From assembly GCA_973895155.1 (NCBI GenBank), contig OZ316896.1:15872001-15936000 (forward strand): a DNA stretch of 64,000 bases, written 5' to 3'. Source of the stretch: Marsupella aquatica (taxonomy: Eukaryota; Marchantiophyta). Positions 47,696 through 59,032 of the stretch are shown here, piece by piece (positions within the stretch are counted from its first letter, which is position 1; each line of letters opens with the position of its first letter). The notes under the pieces were generated by a model, which was given only the letters and a program-made list of their open reading frames with translations, searched no databases and had not been told where the DNA came from. Position numbers and translations under genes: made by a program.

Positions 47696-49828
47696 TTATG
47701 CACATGTCCATGAGGTGAGAGCATGGAGCACACGATCTTTCCACCCGTTCAGGAGCCAATTACCGTCGGCCGCAATTCCATAATTTTTGTTGTAAGTCTC
47801 CAACAACTCATGGGCCCTGTTGTTGATTTCAGGATCCAGAGGCAGCTGCTTGAAGCCTGCGTTGATGGATCTAGATTGCCATTGTCTGTAAGTCTCCGCC
47901 CTCTCTATCCTTTCGGTACCCTCGCAAGCAATGATGTTGAGGATTTCTCGGCCCAGAATCTCCTTCTCTACCAGCCGCCTCAAGTCAACATCTGGAGGCA
48001 CTGTCGTGTGCATAGCGTCGAACAGAGGTGCGAAGTGGTTAATCGTTTCTCGGAAGCGAGCCATAAAGAACGGCGAATTGATCCCAGCGCTGAGGACCCC
48101 CATGACGAAGATCTTCGGATTCATACTATGAATCCTGGAGAGAACCGTCTTACGCGGACTGGAAGCCATTACAGTCTCGTCCAAGAGGTTCCTAAGCCGT
48201 AACATGCAATTGACAACAAGAGTTTCATCGTCCCTAAGCTGAAGTTGAGCAGCGGTAATATTCTCCCATTTCCCAGCTATGGCATGATACTCGAACTCTA
48301 CCCCCATTTCCTTGGCCTTCGCATGGAGCCTCCTGCCTGTCTCCTCCACCCTATCGTTCTTTTGGAACCCAGGCTGAGCGAAATCTATACCTGTCATTCT
48401 CACATGAGGAGGACCTCCTTTCCTCATGCTTATTTTCTTAAGAAAGCAAGACCATTGAACCCCATAAAGAATGCCATAATCAATAATATGGATCCGATCC
48501 GACCCCTGGACGGCTTTGACGATAGTGGCATTAGCGAAGTAATGGCAGATCTTCGGCAAAGGATTGCATTGCACCCACAAACGATGTGCCTTGAGCATCT
48601 CCAAGGCACTAGGGCGAGAACCACTGAGAGCTGTATACAGCTGGGCACCTGTACCAGACACCCGAGCTACGAGCGCTTCTACGATGTAGTAGGCCATACG
48701 TTGCCCTCCATCACCGAACGGTGAAGTCTTCAGGCGAAGATGGCTGATCAACTGATGAGCTTCCCCAACGTTATCGGTGGCCACCGCCTGCGCACATTGC
48801 ATGAGCAACGGATACAGGTCTGCTAAAGACTCTATTCCACTCCTACCGTCCGTATAATCCAACCTTATATTGTCAGGCCGCTCTTCTAGGTAGGGGCAAT
48901 CATAATCGTCAGGTTTTAGGATGACGGGAGCTGCAGCTGGAGTCGGTAATGGGGTAGCTGCAGGAGTAGCTTCATTCTGAGTAGAACCAGTAGACCGAGA
49001 CTTCGGCGATCCGGTCGAAATGTTGATGATTCCAGTAGCGATGGACGATACCTCCTCAGCGAGATCCGCACTGAAGCCGCCACGGGACTCCCCAACTTGT
49101 TCATCATGAAAATAATCATGTGGATGCGTGCTGAGGACTTCATCGATCCAGTCATTCACTGCTGTATCCTTCTCTGCGTCGTCGTATTTAGTGGTCGGAA
49201 CACCACCGAGGTCACCACGCACATTTTCGTCAGTCGGACTTTCGTCCCCGATGAGATCGGCGAGCTCCTTCGTCATGGCCTGGTAGGCACTGCACTGCAT
49301 GTACATGCACTTCTGATCGGCCATTTCCTCGTCCATCAGCATGGACGATATATATTGCATCATATCATCCTCCATAGGATCCAACTCTGCTCCTCCAACC
49401 TCATCCTGCCCTCCGGTATTCACGGCAGATCCCCCATCTGAGCTAGAGTATGCCTCGGAGAAGGCATCAGCGGAGTGTTGCGGAGAGAGGATCGAGCTGG
49501 GAGAGTGTTGCGAGAATGAAGAGCTTTGTGGCGAAATCGACGCATATTGCTGCGGCTGCTGCACTTGTTGTTGGAGCTGCTGATGGAAGAGGTCTGGGGA
49601 GCCTTGGAATTTGTAGTCGGGGGAAGGGAGAGGGGAGAGGAAATCGGTCCTCGGGACATTGCGCTTCGGGAGCTGCGTCTGCAGCCATGCCTGTTGGAGC
49701 TGTGTAGCCAGCGGCGACTCGAGGCCAATGCCACTCCTCTGTTTGAGACTGGATTCCAGCATGGACCCTTCCCCACTACCATTATTACTCCACGAATTAA
49801 TACTATTCCTCTTCCTCACAGCCTCCAT
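47696..49828 (-). CDS. GRAS transcription factor, LISCL (SCL9/14-like) subfamily
   Basis: An intronless gene of 710 residues, nuclear. LISCL-type proteins such as Arabidopsis SCL14 act as coactivators with TGA factors in detoxification and stress responses. Residues 1-300 are disordered, rich in Gln, Ser and Pro (HQQLQQQVQQPQQ), with the subfamily block DDMMQYISSMLMDEEMADQ at about 153-172. The GRAS domain spans about 336-710: first leucine-rich region with LYPLLMQCAQAVATDN (338-353), the VHIID-type core IHIIDYGILYGVQW (446-459), PGFQKNDRVEETGRRL (486-501), the PFYRE-equivalent SPFFMARFRE (585-594), CEGTERIERAETYRQW (635-650) and a SAW end (NWLLNGWKDRVLHALTSW, 690-707). All five regions are present, so it should be functional. 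The first ATG gives the natural start. Confidence 0.95.
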   Translation of the reverse strand: MEAVRKRNSINSWSNNGSGEGSMLESSLKQRSGIGLESPLATQLQQAWLQTQLPKRNVPRTDFLSPLPSPDYKFQGSPDLFHQQLQQQVQQPQQYASISPQSSSFSQHSPSSILSPQHSADAFSEAYSSSDGGSAVNTGGQDEVGGAELDPMEDDMMQYISSMLMDEEMADQKCMYMQCSAYQAMTKELADLIGDESPTDENVRGDLGGVPTTKYDDAEKDTAVNDWIDEVLSTHPHDYFHDEQVGESRGGFSADLAEEVSSIATGIINISTGSPKSRSTGSTQNEATPAATPLPTPAAAPVILKPDDYDCPYLEERPDNIRLDYTDGRSGIESLADLYPLLMQCAQAVATDNVGEAHQLISHLRLKTSPFGDGGQRMAYYIVEALVARVSGTGAQLYTALSGSRPSALEMLKAHRLWVQCNPLPKICHYFANATIVKAVQGSDRIHIIDYGILYGVQWSCFLKKISMRKGGPPHVRMTGIDFAQPGFQKNDRVEETGRRLHAKAKEMGVEFEYHAIAGKWENITAAQLQLRDDETLVVNCMLRLRNLLDETVMASSPRKTVLSRIHSMNPKIFVMGVLSAGINSPFFMARFRETINHFAPLFDAMHTTVPPDVDLRRLVEKEILGREILNIIACEGTERIERAETYRQWQSRSINAGFKQLPLDPEINNRAHELLETYNKNYGIAADGNWLLNGWKDRVLHALTSWTCA

Positions 49829-50840
49829 TTTATCAACTCTTTCGATCCCTTCTCACCTGGTCTTTCAGATATCAACAAACAACCACGAGCCGACTGAAAA
49901 ATTGTCCAAATGAAACAGCTTTTCGGAGTTGGCCAATCTACTCTACCATAACCTTCTTGCTTACACTGTCATCTGCTCGATGATCTGTTTCGACTCTTCT
50001 CTTCTCTTCTCTTCTCTTCCCTGCCCGTAACAAAGGGTCAATCTCCCTACCTAATAAGGTGCAGTAAAGCCTACTCTGCCATTCATCTTTCTTTGTAAAG
50101 ACCCCGTGTATCTTACTCCCACCTGTTCAACACAATCTTCAAGCTCCTATTTCGAGTTTCAAGATCATGCTCGTTTTACTCCTCTGATGAGTCCGAGCAC
50201 ACCGAGGTTCGAAGAGTCTACTCGACCCGAGCGACTCTCGATGTGATCTGCAGGTACGTAGATGGGTTGCGGCCCAATATTTGCGACAATAATGGCTGTC
50301 CAATCAACCAACCCAAGCAGCCGCCCCGACGTCACGACATTCGGTCAACAGCACACAATTCAGGATGACGGCAAGGCGAGCTCGTTCCAAAAACAGACTC
50401 GGGACCGACACAGACAGACCCCTCCTTCCTCCTTCCTCCTTCCTCTCTGCTCGGGAGCAACGAAATTAACCGAGTCCCAATCCAATGCCGCAACAGGGGA
50501 GACGAACCTGGCCTCCTCTTGAGCGTCTTGGCGAGCGACTGCACTGCGTCTGGAGTCTGAACGACCTCCGTTTGAGGCGACCTCGACGTCCATTCATTTG
50601 TTTATAGCTAGAGCGCCGAAAGATACTTTACTTGAGGTGGGGGTTGAATCGCACTCATACATTATCTGCCATGGGCCATTCATAATGTTCCGTATTCTGC
50701 TCGATAGCTCGCTCGCTCGCATTGGTGCAGAGCGCACTTTTCGTTGTCCGTCACGGACAAAAATTGGAAGGAAGAGGAAGCCTCTGGAGAGACCCAGTTA
50801 TATTCCATTCGTTGCCTGCGTCACTCTGCAGTAGTCGTGT
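49829..50840 (-). promoter_or_regulatory. Leader/promoter region of the GRAS gene
   Basis: A CTTCT pentamer microsatellite (about 49992-50018) lies 165-190 bp upstream of the GRAS ATG, probably in the leader. Farther out, 50160-50830 contains short frames on both strands with no motif. The transcription start cannot be fixed. Confidence 0.4.
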
Positions 50841-52890
50841 CGACGGTGGACCGTAGCTCTTGCCGTCCGAGTACTCAACGGTGCCCCGTTTGTCTCTTGT
50901 TAATTTGTCACTAACTTGTCCCCCTCCAATTTGGACACACTGTCCTGATTACCCAACAAAAGACTTGATGGCCCCCACCCTGAAGAAATCTCTCAACAAT
51001 GTCTCTAATCACTTATCAAAATGTGATAATATAAGGTGTGCACTTATTGATTTAAAGAAAATAATGAAATTTATCATGGTGTAGAAACATGTAATACACT
51101 ATATATATTATATTTTGATATACAATTATAGCAGACATTGCAAATATGACAATATACATGTACTGAGTTACTCCCTACCATGATCAATTATTCATTTTAA
51201 ATCAACGAGTGTTTTTCCATTGTATACATTATATTATCACCTGTAATTGTGCCATGAGACCCTTTTCAAAAGGGTTCCTGGCCCCCTCTCCCTGTAGTCT
51301 GACCCCCTTTGCTACTCCAGTCCTGACCCCCTTTGCTACTCCAGTCCATTTTGCAGGAGCCTGGTCAGGCTGACAGTGTGGGGCTGTCACAGGTGTGGTG
51401 GATTTCACGGTTATTAGCGGGATGCAAAAAACCTCCACTCTAACCATTCAGGCTGTGTCACTACCATCGGCCACTTCTTCAAACAAAAGATCATTTAGAA
51501 CACCCTGCATGCAACATCAGTCTCTTGGACTCAGCAAGCTTTGTGTTCATCTTCACGGAGAACAATGAAGAGCCTTGCAGCTTCCCAGGTCGCAGTCTTA
51601 GCGAGAGGCTGATTTAGGAAGGGAGGGGAATCAGAGAGATTTTATGAAAAATTCAGGCCTTGTTTAATATGATTAATGTGCATCCTGGGGCCTAATTGAA
51701 TCTTTTTCTCAGGAACTCTTAGTTCTATTTCAACCACAAGTAATAGGGGGTGTCAAAACAGGGTCATAAGTGAGGTATGGTCAAGGATATAAACTGGTTT
51801 TATGGCGGGGGCAAAAATCTTACAAGCTACCTATATAGAGTTTAGGGCTATATAAGCGCCCAGTATGGGTCAGCACCCAAATTAACCACAGCCATGAGAC
51901 CTTCATTATGATAGTGCTGGACACATGCCCAACAACCTTGTGGTGGACTTCAATCCTAGCCATCAGATTGTCAGACATCTGGCAAATGGAGCTAAAACTC
52001 AAGGCAGAGTTCAGTGAATTTGGTTCATTTTTCTCATCATTTCCTTGCTCATTTGCCAATCCCCGAAGGTGGTACAATTTTGGCAAGCTTTATGGAAAAG
52101 GACCAAAAGGCATCACCTGTTGTTGTAGCTTTGTAGATATTCTTGGTAATTTTGATTGTTAAAACTCTTTCAGGAAGGAGGTACTCAGAGTGCTGCGGTT
52201 GGGGCATGGAGCACGGGATCCCTGTATCTATACTAAAATTGATGATAAAAAATTTACCATTCATGACCTACTCCATAGGATGAAGTCATGGGCTGTAATT
52301 TATCTGATAACAGATAAATTGATTAGGGATTAGGGACAGGCCGTGGGGAGTTTAGGTACAGCAAGCCCTTCTTTGGCAAATGCACAAGTGTGTGGGCTTG
52401 TTTGGGTAATTGTGTATCCTTATAATTGTGTTCCTTCCCAGGGATTGGGAATATTCAGCATCTTTTTGAATGGATTGTGCTCATCGGAGGTAAACTAATA
52501 ACCAGAGGTAGCCAAGGGGGAGGCCCAAAATATGTACACCTCCAATTTTGCCACTTTAAACCCTCTCATTGAACTTTCTTGGAGATTTGGCTCAATCTTG
52601 TAGAGTGGAGAGTTTGTGCTTTGACTTCAGTACTTTCCAAATGATTGGGATTGAAAGAGGTTTCTGTGATGCTTCCACACATTTTAGGCGTACATATGTA
52701 CTGTAGTATTTCATTTGTTAAGAACTCCTTTTTAAATCCATATCTTTGTGTCAATCAACCCACAAGAGGAGCCATTTGGTAAGGGCTTGGCTCGATACTT
52801 TTGTCCTCTATTTGGGGTTTTTTTTAGAAGGAGCTTTCCTTGAAGCTTCCCCATTATTGTATCCATGATCATCTCTGGTCATGGAGAAGT
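50841..52890. other. AT-rich spacer without a supported gene
   Basis: No gene is supported. A 24-25-bp unit (TGACCCCCTTTGCTACTCCAG) is doubled at about 51300-51348. AT-rich low-complexity DNA lies near 51085-51240. Confidence 0.5.
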
Positions 52891-53274
52891 ACACTGTTCA
52901 CCATAATTAGTGTGATTAACACTAATTTGAGAGCGCCCATTTTCAGGGTCTATTCTTGAATTAGTGTTAGTCACACTAATTTTGTGCTAACACTATATTC
53001 GCGCACATGAATAAGTGTTACTATGGTCTTAAAAGTGGCAAAATACAAAGGAAAAAACTATTTTAAAAAATCCACAATAATTAGTGTTACTTTGGACTAG
53101 AGATCATCCATTTTTTACAAGCAATTTAAACTAAACTGAAAAAAATTCATTTTGAAAACCGATAAAAATTAGTGTTACTTGGACTCAAAATCATTTTTAC
53201 CAAAATTAGTGTTAGTAACACTAATTTTATACTAACACTAATTTTTGCATAACATTAATTACGGTGAACAATGT
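52891..53274. mobile_element. MITE with roughly 22-bp inverted ends
   Basis: ACACTGTTCACCATAATTAG at 52891 mirrors the right end (reverse complement ACATTGTTCACCGTAATTAA) at 53274. The inside is dominated by repeats of AATTAGTGTTA and TAACACTAATT in both orientations. Flanks are consistent with a 2-bp TA duplication if the ends are read as CACTGTTCACC. There is no coding capacity. TA targeting would suit Tc1/mariner-type MITEs, but the end sequence is not the classic Stowaway end. Confidence 0.7.
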
Positions 53275-54555
53275 AGTTGTTACAATTTACTGCTAAATTT
53301 GATTTAAAGCTTGAGGGTCAACACAGAGGAGGGATACTAAGTGGAATTTGTCTAAATGCCCTATAATGAACAGCCACAGCCATCTGGAGAATAATGAATG
53401 CCTGAGTCTTGGTAGTGCAACATATACCTCCTATTTAAAGACGACAATCAACACAAAAACTGGTGGATAAGGTTATCTTCTGTTCAAAAGATTGCACATA
53501 CTCGAAAATGGTACTAAAAATCGCAGCTCTTGACAATGCAGAACTCAGATTATGTTGCCTTGTAATCCTTAAGGTAAGCTACTAAACTTAGGGTATATAG
53601 TCACTAGTGACTACAGTCCATTGCACAGCAATTATGCATTGACCTATATAGTGAGTTACCCCCTGCTTGCTGGACCGTTACCCTACATTCGCGATCTCAA
53701 ATTCAGGTGCGTGCACCTGTATTTTCTTTATTGTTTCACCTGCTGCTGAGTGTGAATGCCAAGTTTTCAGAAACGACCAGCCGACTCCTTCAGAGGGGCA
53801 ACGCATTGTAATAATAAGTTGACTTTCCCTATGTGCGCACCCAAATACTGCCGTGTGAGAAAATGTTAAAAATAAAGTGTACTTGTGTACCTTCACCGAG
53901 TCCACTCGACAATGTTAGTTTTAGTAGGTGATAAATTCAGCTCCTGCCCGAGGGCAACAGTGAAAGACAAACATTTCCGGTTGGGAAGAACGAAAACCTT
54001 TATTATCTGCCTCTTCCCGGTATCCACTTCCGAGTGAGGATTACGGAATAATTTTTCAGAATCTTTAATTTGCTTGGAGAATCATCTCAAAAAATGTTTT
54101 AATATAGGATAATGCCTGTAACTAAAACATTAATATCCGTAAAAACTTGAGTGATTTTTTGGTAACAAACAAGAAAAAGTGAATCCCTAAAATAATACAT
54201 TCAAATATACAAAGAGAAAAGTCACTAAAGTCGTAGTGGGGTGATTCACTTTTGGGGACTTTAGGATGCTGCGAGGCAAGCACATTGCACCTTCATTATG
54301 TCAACCAGGGTGCTTTCATATGACCTCTTTCCACATTGACAACCTGGAAGTACATCTAACACTTCTGCTTCAACCACATCCCTTTTTCTATAACACTATT
54401 GCCTTGACAACAAATGGCTTTGATTAGTTTTGTTCTGATCACTTTCTGCATTGACAACAAAACCACAACAACATTTCCAGTCTCCACAACATTACGGGTT
54501 CAATCACACTTCTGGGTTCAATCACACTTCTATTTTGAGCAGCATTGTATACATC
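53275..54555. other. AT-rich spacer without a supported gene
   Basis: Nothing coding is supported. GGGTTCAATCACACTTCT is doubled in tandem at about 54496-54530. Confidence 0.45.
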
Positions 54556-54806
54556 AAACTATAAATAAAAGAACAGCATCATCCTTTCTCAACACTTTAT
54601 ATATATACATTTGCTTTAGTTGAATTCTTGCCCCCATTTTGAGATAATCGCACAACCCAAGAAAATGAGAGAATAAATCAGAAGACTCACGCAAATTCAC
54701 TCCAAAAGCTAGTTTGTAATGCTGTTCTTTTATTTATAGTTTATATGAATTGCATTCCCTACACTTTATATATAGGGAAAACTATATAGGGAATGCAATT
54801 CATATG
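54556..54806. repeat. Two adjacent inverted repeats
   Basis: A 24-bp perfect inverted repeat joins 54556-54579 and 54719-54742 (ACTATAAATAAAAGAACAGC and its complement). Directly next to it 54742-54761 and 54787-54806 form a second hairpin (ATGAATTGCATTCCCTA and its complement). The two stems share a boundary at 54742, as if small foldback elements were stacked. Confidence 0.65.
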
Positions 54807-54920
54807 AACACGTAATAGAGAGGTGGAGTGTAGTGGATAATAGTGGTACAGGAAATTCAAGTTATGTACAATCCTACACTCAATCACTAATGGGTATGAC
54901 TGTTATGTAGAGAATAAGAT

Positions 54921-56371
54921 AGTGGTGAACCTTGCCACCCAGCGCCCTCACCAATCCCGGCACTCACGCCTAAGTGCCCTTGGTGCCCGAACGCCTCCAC
55001 GGAATACCTCGAGCAAGCCCCCTGTGCCCCTTGTGCCACCAGCAACCCCTCCCATACAAAGCCGCACTTGCTCTCCTACACGACCGCTATTCAACGGTCC
55101 TCACTGTCTGCACAAACAACCAAGCACCTCGATAAGTACCCCTTCAGGATCTAGAACTCGCCAAGTCTAGCATCCTACTCAAGCTCAACAGACATTGGTG
55201 GTCAGCGATAGGTCCTCCCGGTTCCATAAGCCGGAACTAGAACCCACGCCCACTGTTCGTCCAGAACAGCTCCTTCCTTGGATGCGGCCCGGGTTCCCCC
55301 TCGTACCTATCCATCACCAACTGACCGCCCTGACCTCAGGACATGCTCATGGCCCAAATAGCGTAGCTTGTCCTAAAGCTTGTCCCAACACGCGCGGGAC
55401 CAGAATGGCCCCGACTCTAGCAACCAACACCCGGTTTGCCTCTCTGATGGTCTCGGGGCCGAGCACCCTTGGAACTCATCCTCCACCCCTACTTGGCCTT
55501 GCCTCCCCAACGCAAGCTCCCTTGGGAGACTGAACGCGGCTTGGCTGCTATTTCGTAGGATTTGGCAAGCGGGCGAGCTAACACCCGCCAACCACGAGAA
55601 CCCATGGCACCCCCATACCCAGATGAGCTGAGGACCTCAAGAGCTTTCCAATGCACCCAAGAAGTCCGTTGGGGAGATATCGCCATTTCCGTTTGGCGAT
55701 TTCCCTTAGTGTCGCGACTGCCGCGGCTCACGACTTCGGCTCGCCGTTAGCCCCCACGGAGACACCACTCCCCTCATATATGCTTCTGGAGACCTGTCAC
55801 CCCGGACCAGCTTTGGTCCCTAACCATTTGGCCCTCAACCCGGATCCCATCGCGCATAATGGGCGTGCCACCAACTGGCAACGCCCATAACTTTCTTGAT
55901 AGGCATCCGCAAGCGGAGTGCCTTAGCCCGTTGTGATCGGGTCAACCCGGTGCTCATGTCTAGGCCCTCAGGTCTGATCGCCGCTCAGGGCCCCCAACCG
56001 GCCCAACCCGGATCGGGCCATAACTTGCGCCCCAAGCGTCCGTTGCCAATGGCGTCAACTCCAGTGGCCTTGGGCCCAAGAGGAGCTCACACTCAAGCCC
56101 TCAGAACTCAAAGTCCATCCAGAGGTCCGAACGGCCCTCCTCGAGCCCGACCCATTTTCCCCTTGACCCGACCAACTATCGGCTAGTCCAAGTCCTTAGT
56201 GTGTGTGCCCAGCTTGGCTCCTTGCCTCACTAGTGCCACGCCTCGTTGCCCACAAGTCTCCCTATGCTAAGTCTTCCCCAGATGGCCTATCCGGGCCTAG
56301 ACCATAAGGGAGCTCGACGTCGGAGTCAGCGACGCCGGAGCTAAGTGTTAATGTAGTCGAGTTCCGCGACT
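54921..56371 (+). mobile_element. AGT...ACT repeat element, intact third copy
   Basis: A single uninterrupted 1,451-bp copy starts AGTGGTGAACC and ends GTTCCGCGACT. It is flanked by the perfect 5-bp duplication AAGAT (54916-54920 and 56372-56376). Colinear with 36658-38149. GC-rich against an AT-rich surrounding. Short frames in it match those of the other copies only as shared DNA; no transposase, integrase or polymerase motif is seen. Confidence 0.85.
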
Positions 56372-57309
56372 AAGATGGATGACCAATGAAGGTAATATGT
56401 TTTTCTTTTTTGGAAAGGTTTTACCTTTACCTTTTCCATTTTCCATTTTAAAGTTTTTTTGCAAAGAGAGGAGACAATTTGGGGGTTCGTTGTTATTTTA
56501 TGCTTTAGGAGACTAGATTTGTTTTTTGGTTGGTTATTGTGTGGCAGGGATTTCATTACTTTAGGAAAGAGAGGGGAAGCTTTTTTTTCTCAGTGAATTT
56601 TTTTTGTGCAACTACAATTTTTGACAAGGTTATCTTTTATGCAATGAAAGTTTTAATGCAAGAAAATCTTTTGTGGCATTATCTCTTTTATGCAACAATT
56701 TCTTTTTTTCACATGTTATTTTGTACAATGACATCAATTTAGTGATTAATCTGTTGGTATAGCAAAATCTTGTTCGCAATGACATGTTCTAAGTGTGACT
56801 ATCATAACATCTTTTGCTAGCAGCATTGTTTTAGTAATGACATATCCTAAGTATTGACATCTCCTGTGTAATCGTCTATGTAAAAAAGAAGATATTCACA
56901 TCTTATGTGTAATGCGCTTGTATTGAACTACAAATCTTATTATAAAAATACCAAAAAAAATCTCCTCTTAAGGGTCTAGGGTGAAGCCTCTAGACCATAA
57001 CACTCAATAAAGACAAAAGTGATCATGAGTCTCAATAAAAAAACTTTAAATAAAAATTTTAAATGAGGCTAGACAAAAAATATTGATTTTAAATAAAGAT
57101 AAAATTGAAATGAGAGTAGAAAAAAAACAAGGATAGATCTTGTATATAGAAATTTTATTATATAAGATTATTTTTTATTCATATCTATTTATGTTCAAGT
57201 AAGGGATAATGGGGTTAGTTACATAAATTAAAAAACTCTTGAGTAAAACACAAAGTGCACTTGAACCTTCACCGAATGTACTTGAAACCGTTTATATTTC
57301 TATATAACA
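56372..57309. other. AT-rich spacer with a decayed Helitron 3' region
   Basis: From about 56630 to 56938 phrases such as TTATGCAATGA and CAATGACAT resemble the internal minisatellite of the local Helitrons. TGTAATGCGCTTGTATTGAA at 56909-56928 looks like a mutated Helitron end (GAACTAC for GAGCTAG). A segment at 56960-57010 is shared, inverted, with 5338-5380. No gene is seen. Confidence 0.5.
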
Positions 57310-58946
57310 CTAGCTCAATACCTGTGCGTTGCACAAAAGTAGTCGTGTCGGCCAAGATGTCATTGAGAAAAATGATGTAGTGTCAGCCAAGAGGTCATGG
57401 AGAAAAAAGATGTAGTGTTGCCTAGGAGGTCGTGGAGAGAAAAGATGTCGTGTTGCCCAAGAGGTTGTGGAGAGAAAAGATGTCGTGTTGCCCAAGAGGA
57501 CGTTGAGAGAAACGATGTCATGTCGCCCAAGAGGTCGTTGAGAGTAAAGATGTCGTGTCGCCCAAGAGGTCATTGAGAGAAAAGAAGTTGTGTTGGTCAA
57601 GATGTCGTTGAGAAAAAAAGATGTTGTATTGGCCAAGAGGTCGTTGAAAGAAAATATGTAGTGTCAACCAAGAGGTTGTGGAGAAAAAAGATGTCGTGTT
57701 GACCAAGAGATCATTGAACAAAAAAATGTCATGTCGGCCAAGAAGTCGTTGAGAAAAAAGATGTTGTGTCGGCCAAGATGTCGTTGAGAAAAAATTGTCA
57801 TGTTGGCGAAGATGTTGAGAAAAAAACGTCATGTCGGCCAAGACATCGTTCACGGAAAATACCTGTGCGTTGCACAAAAGATGTTGTTAAGAAATAAGAT
57901 GTCGTGTTGCCCAAGATGTTGTTAAGTGAAAGATGTCACAAAGTAAAAAGATGTCTTAAGAAAAAGTAGTTTTGCCAAACATGCCATTGTGTGAAAGATG
58001 TTATTAAGAAAAATGTGTCATTTTGCCAAAGATATTGTGAAGTAAAAGATGTTAAAAGAAAAATGGTGTTATTTCACCCAAGCTATGTTCTGTGAAAGAT
58101 GTTATGAAATAAAAAATCAAGGAAACTAAGAAGGAGTGAGTCTTTTTCTTTGTTTTGTTTTTTTAACCCAAAATGCCCATGCATTTGAATGGCGACCACT
58201 ATAAATTGGAGCAACGTTATATTATTGGTTTCAGATTTAGTGTTTTAGGGTTTAGCAAAGATGACTATTCTCTCAATATACTTTCAATTCCAGTGCGTTG
58301 CATAATAGATGTTGTTTGGTTAAAGATGTTGTTGAAAAATAGATCGTACGTGGTGCAACAGATAATCGTTGAATAAAAATAATAATTGTTAAAATACATT
58401 ATTACACAAAAACTTTTGTTGAGTGAAAGATATCATTGTGCAAAATAGAAATTGGGGTCCATGCAAGATAACTAAAAATTAACTAATTTTCAAAGAGTTA
58501 AATCTCCTTTTTAAGAGCAAAAGCCAAAATAATATAATGTCAACCTACTCTCTTCCCCTTAGTGCTAGCTCCCTACCAAAACCATTATCTCAAGTAAATC
58601 TTTTCACTTTCATGCCCCATGCCAAATGTACTCTAAATTAATAGACCATAAAATAATATATTTACACTTTAATGCTCCATGCCAAAAAATATTATACGCA
58701 AGTTACAAAATAATTACAGTAGCACATGCAAGTACTCTATGATATATTATATCTACCTTGTATTATAACTTACATACCTACCTTGTACTATAACTTACGG
58801 CCAATTTTAGGTTCCCATCTCACTCAATCCAAGAGCCATAAATAATTCAAGAAAATATCTGATGGCTTAGCTTTGTTCCCTCCTTTTTCATTTTTGTAAC
58901 GGGACGAAGGACTAAAACTGGCGGGATTCATTATTATAGTAGAAGA
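57310..58946 (-). mobile_element. Non-autonomous Helitron with both ends identifiable
   Basis: On the minus strand it begins TCTTCTACTATAATAATGAA at 58946 (preceded by A) and ends GTGCAACGCACAGGTATTGA then GCTAG at 57310 (followed by T). A|TC...CTAG|T with a small GTGCAACGCAC hairpin just before the end is the standard Helitron layout. There is no Rep/helicase coding. The 3' third is filled by the minisatellite described separately. An older end-like sequence is embedded near 58290. Confidence 0.72.
57340..57880 (-). repeat. Helitron-internal minisatellite, about 35 bp, some 15 copies
   Basis: Units of the form GATGTCGTGTTGCCCAAGAG followed by GTCGTTGAGAGAAAA repeat with point changes at a period of about 35 bp. 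Related but more diverged units occur at 28390-28610 and 61690-62100 inside other Helitron copies. Frames through it encode repetitive peptides and are not genes. Confidence 0.85.
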
Positions 58947-59032
58947 TTTACTTTCAAGACTAAAGAAAACATTTTGGGCAGGAGGGAGTCACCTTATATA
59001 CTTCCAGGTGAAGATCATTAACTCCTATAATA

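Noticed and set aside
49097-49897. Long plus-strand frames opposite the GRAS gene
   Set aside because: They are mirror images of the GRAS coding sequence, mainly of its Gln/Ser-rich N-terminus.
57310-57877. 119- and 108-residue minus-strand frames with TSWATRH-type repeats
   Set aside because: Pure translation of the 35-bp minisatellite; not a protein-coding gene.
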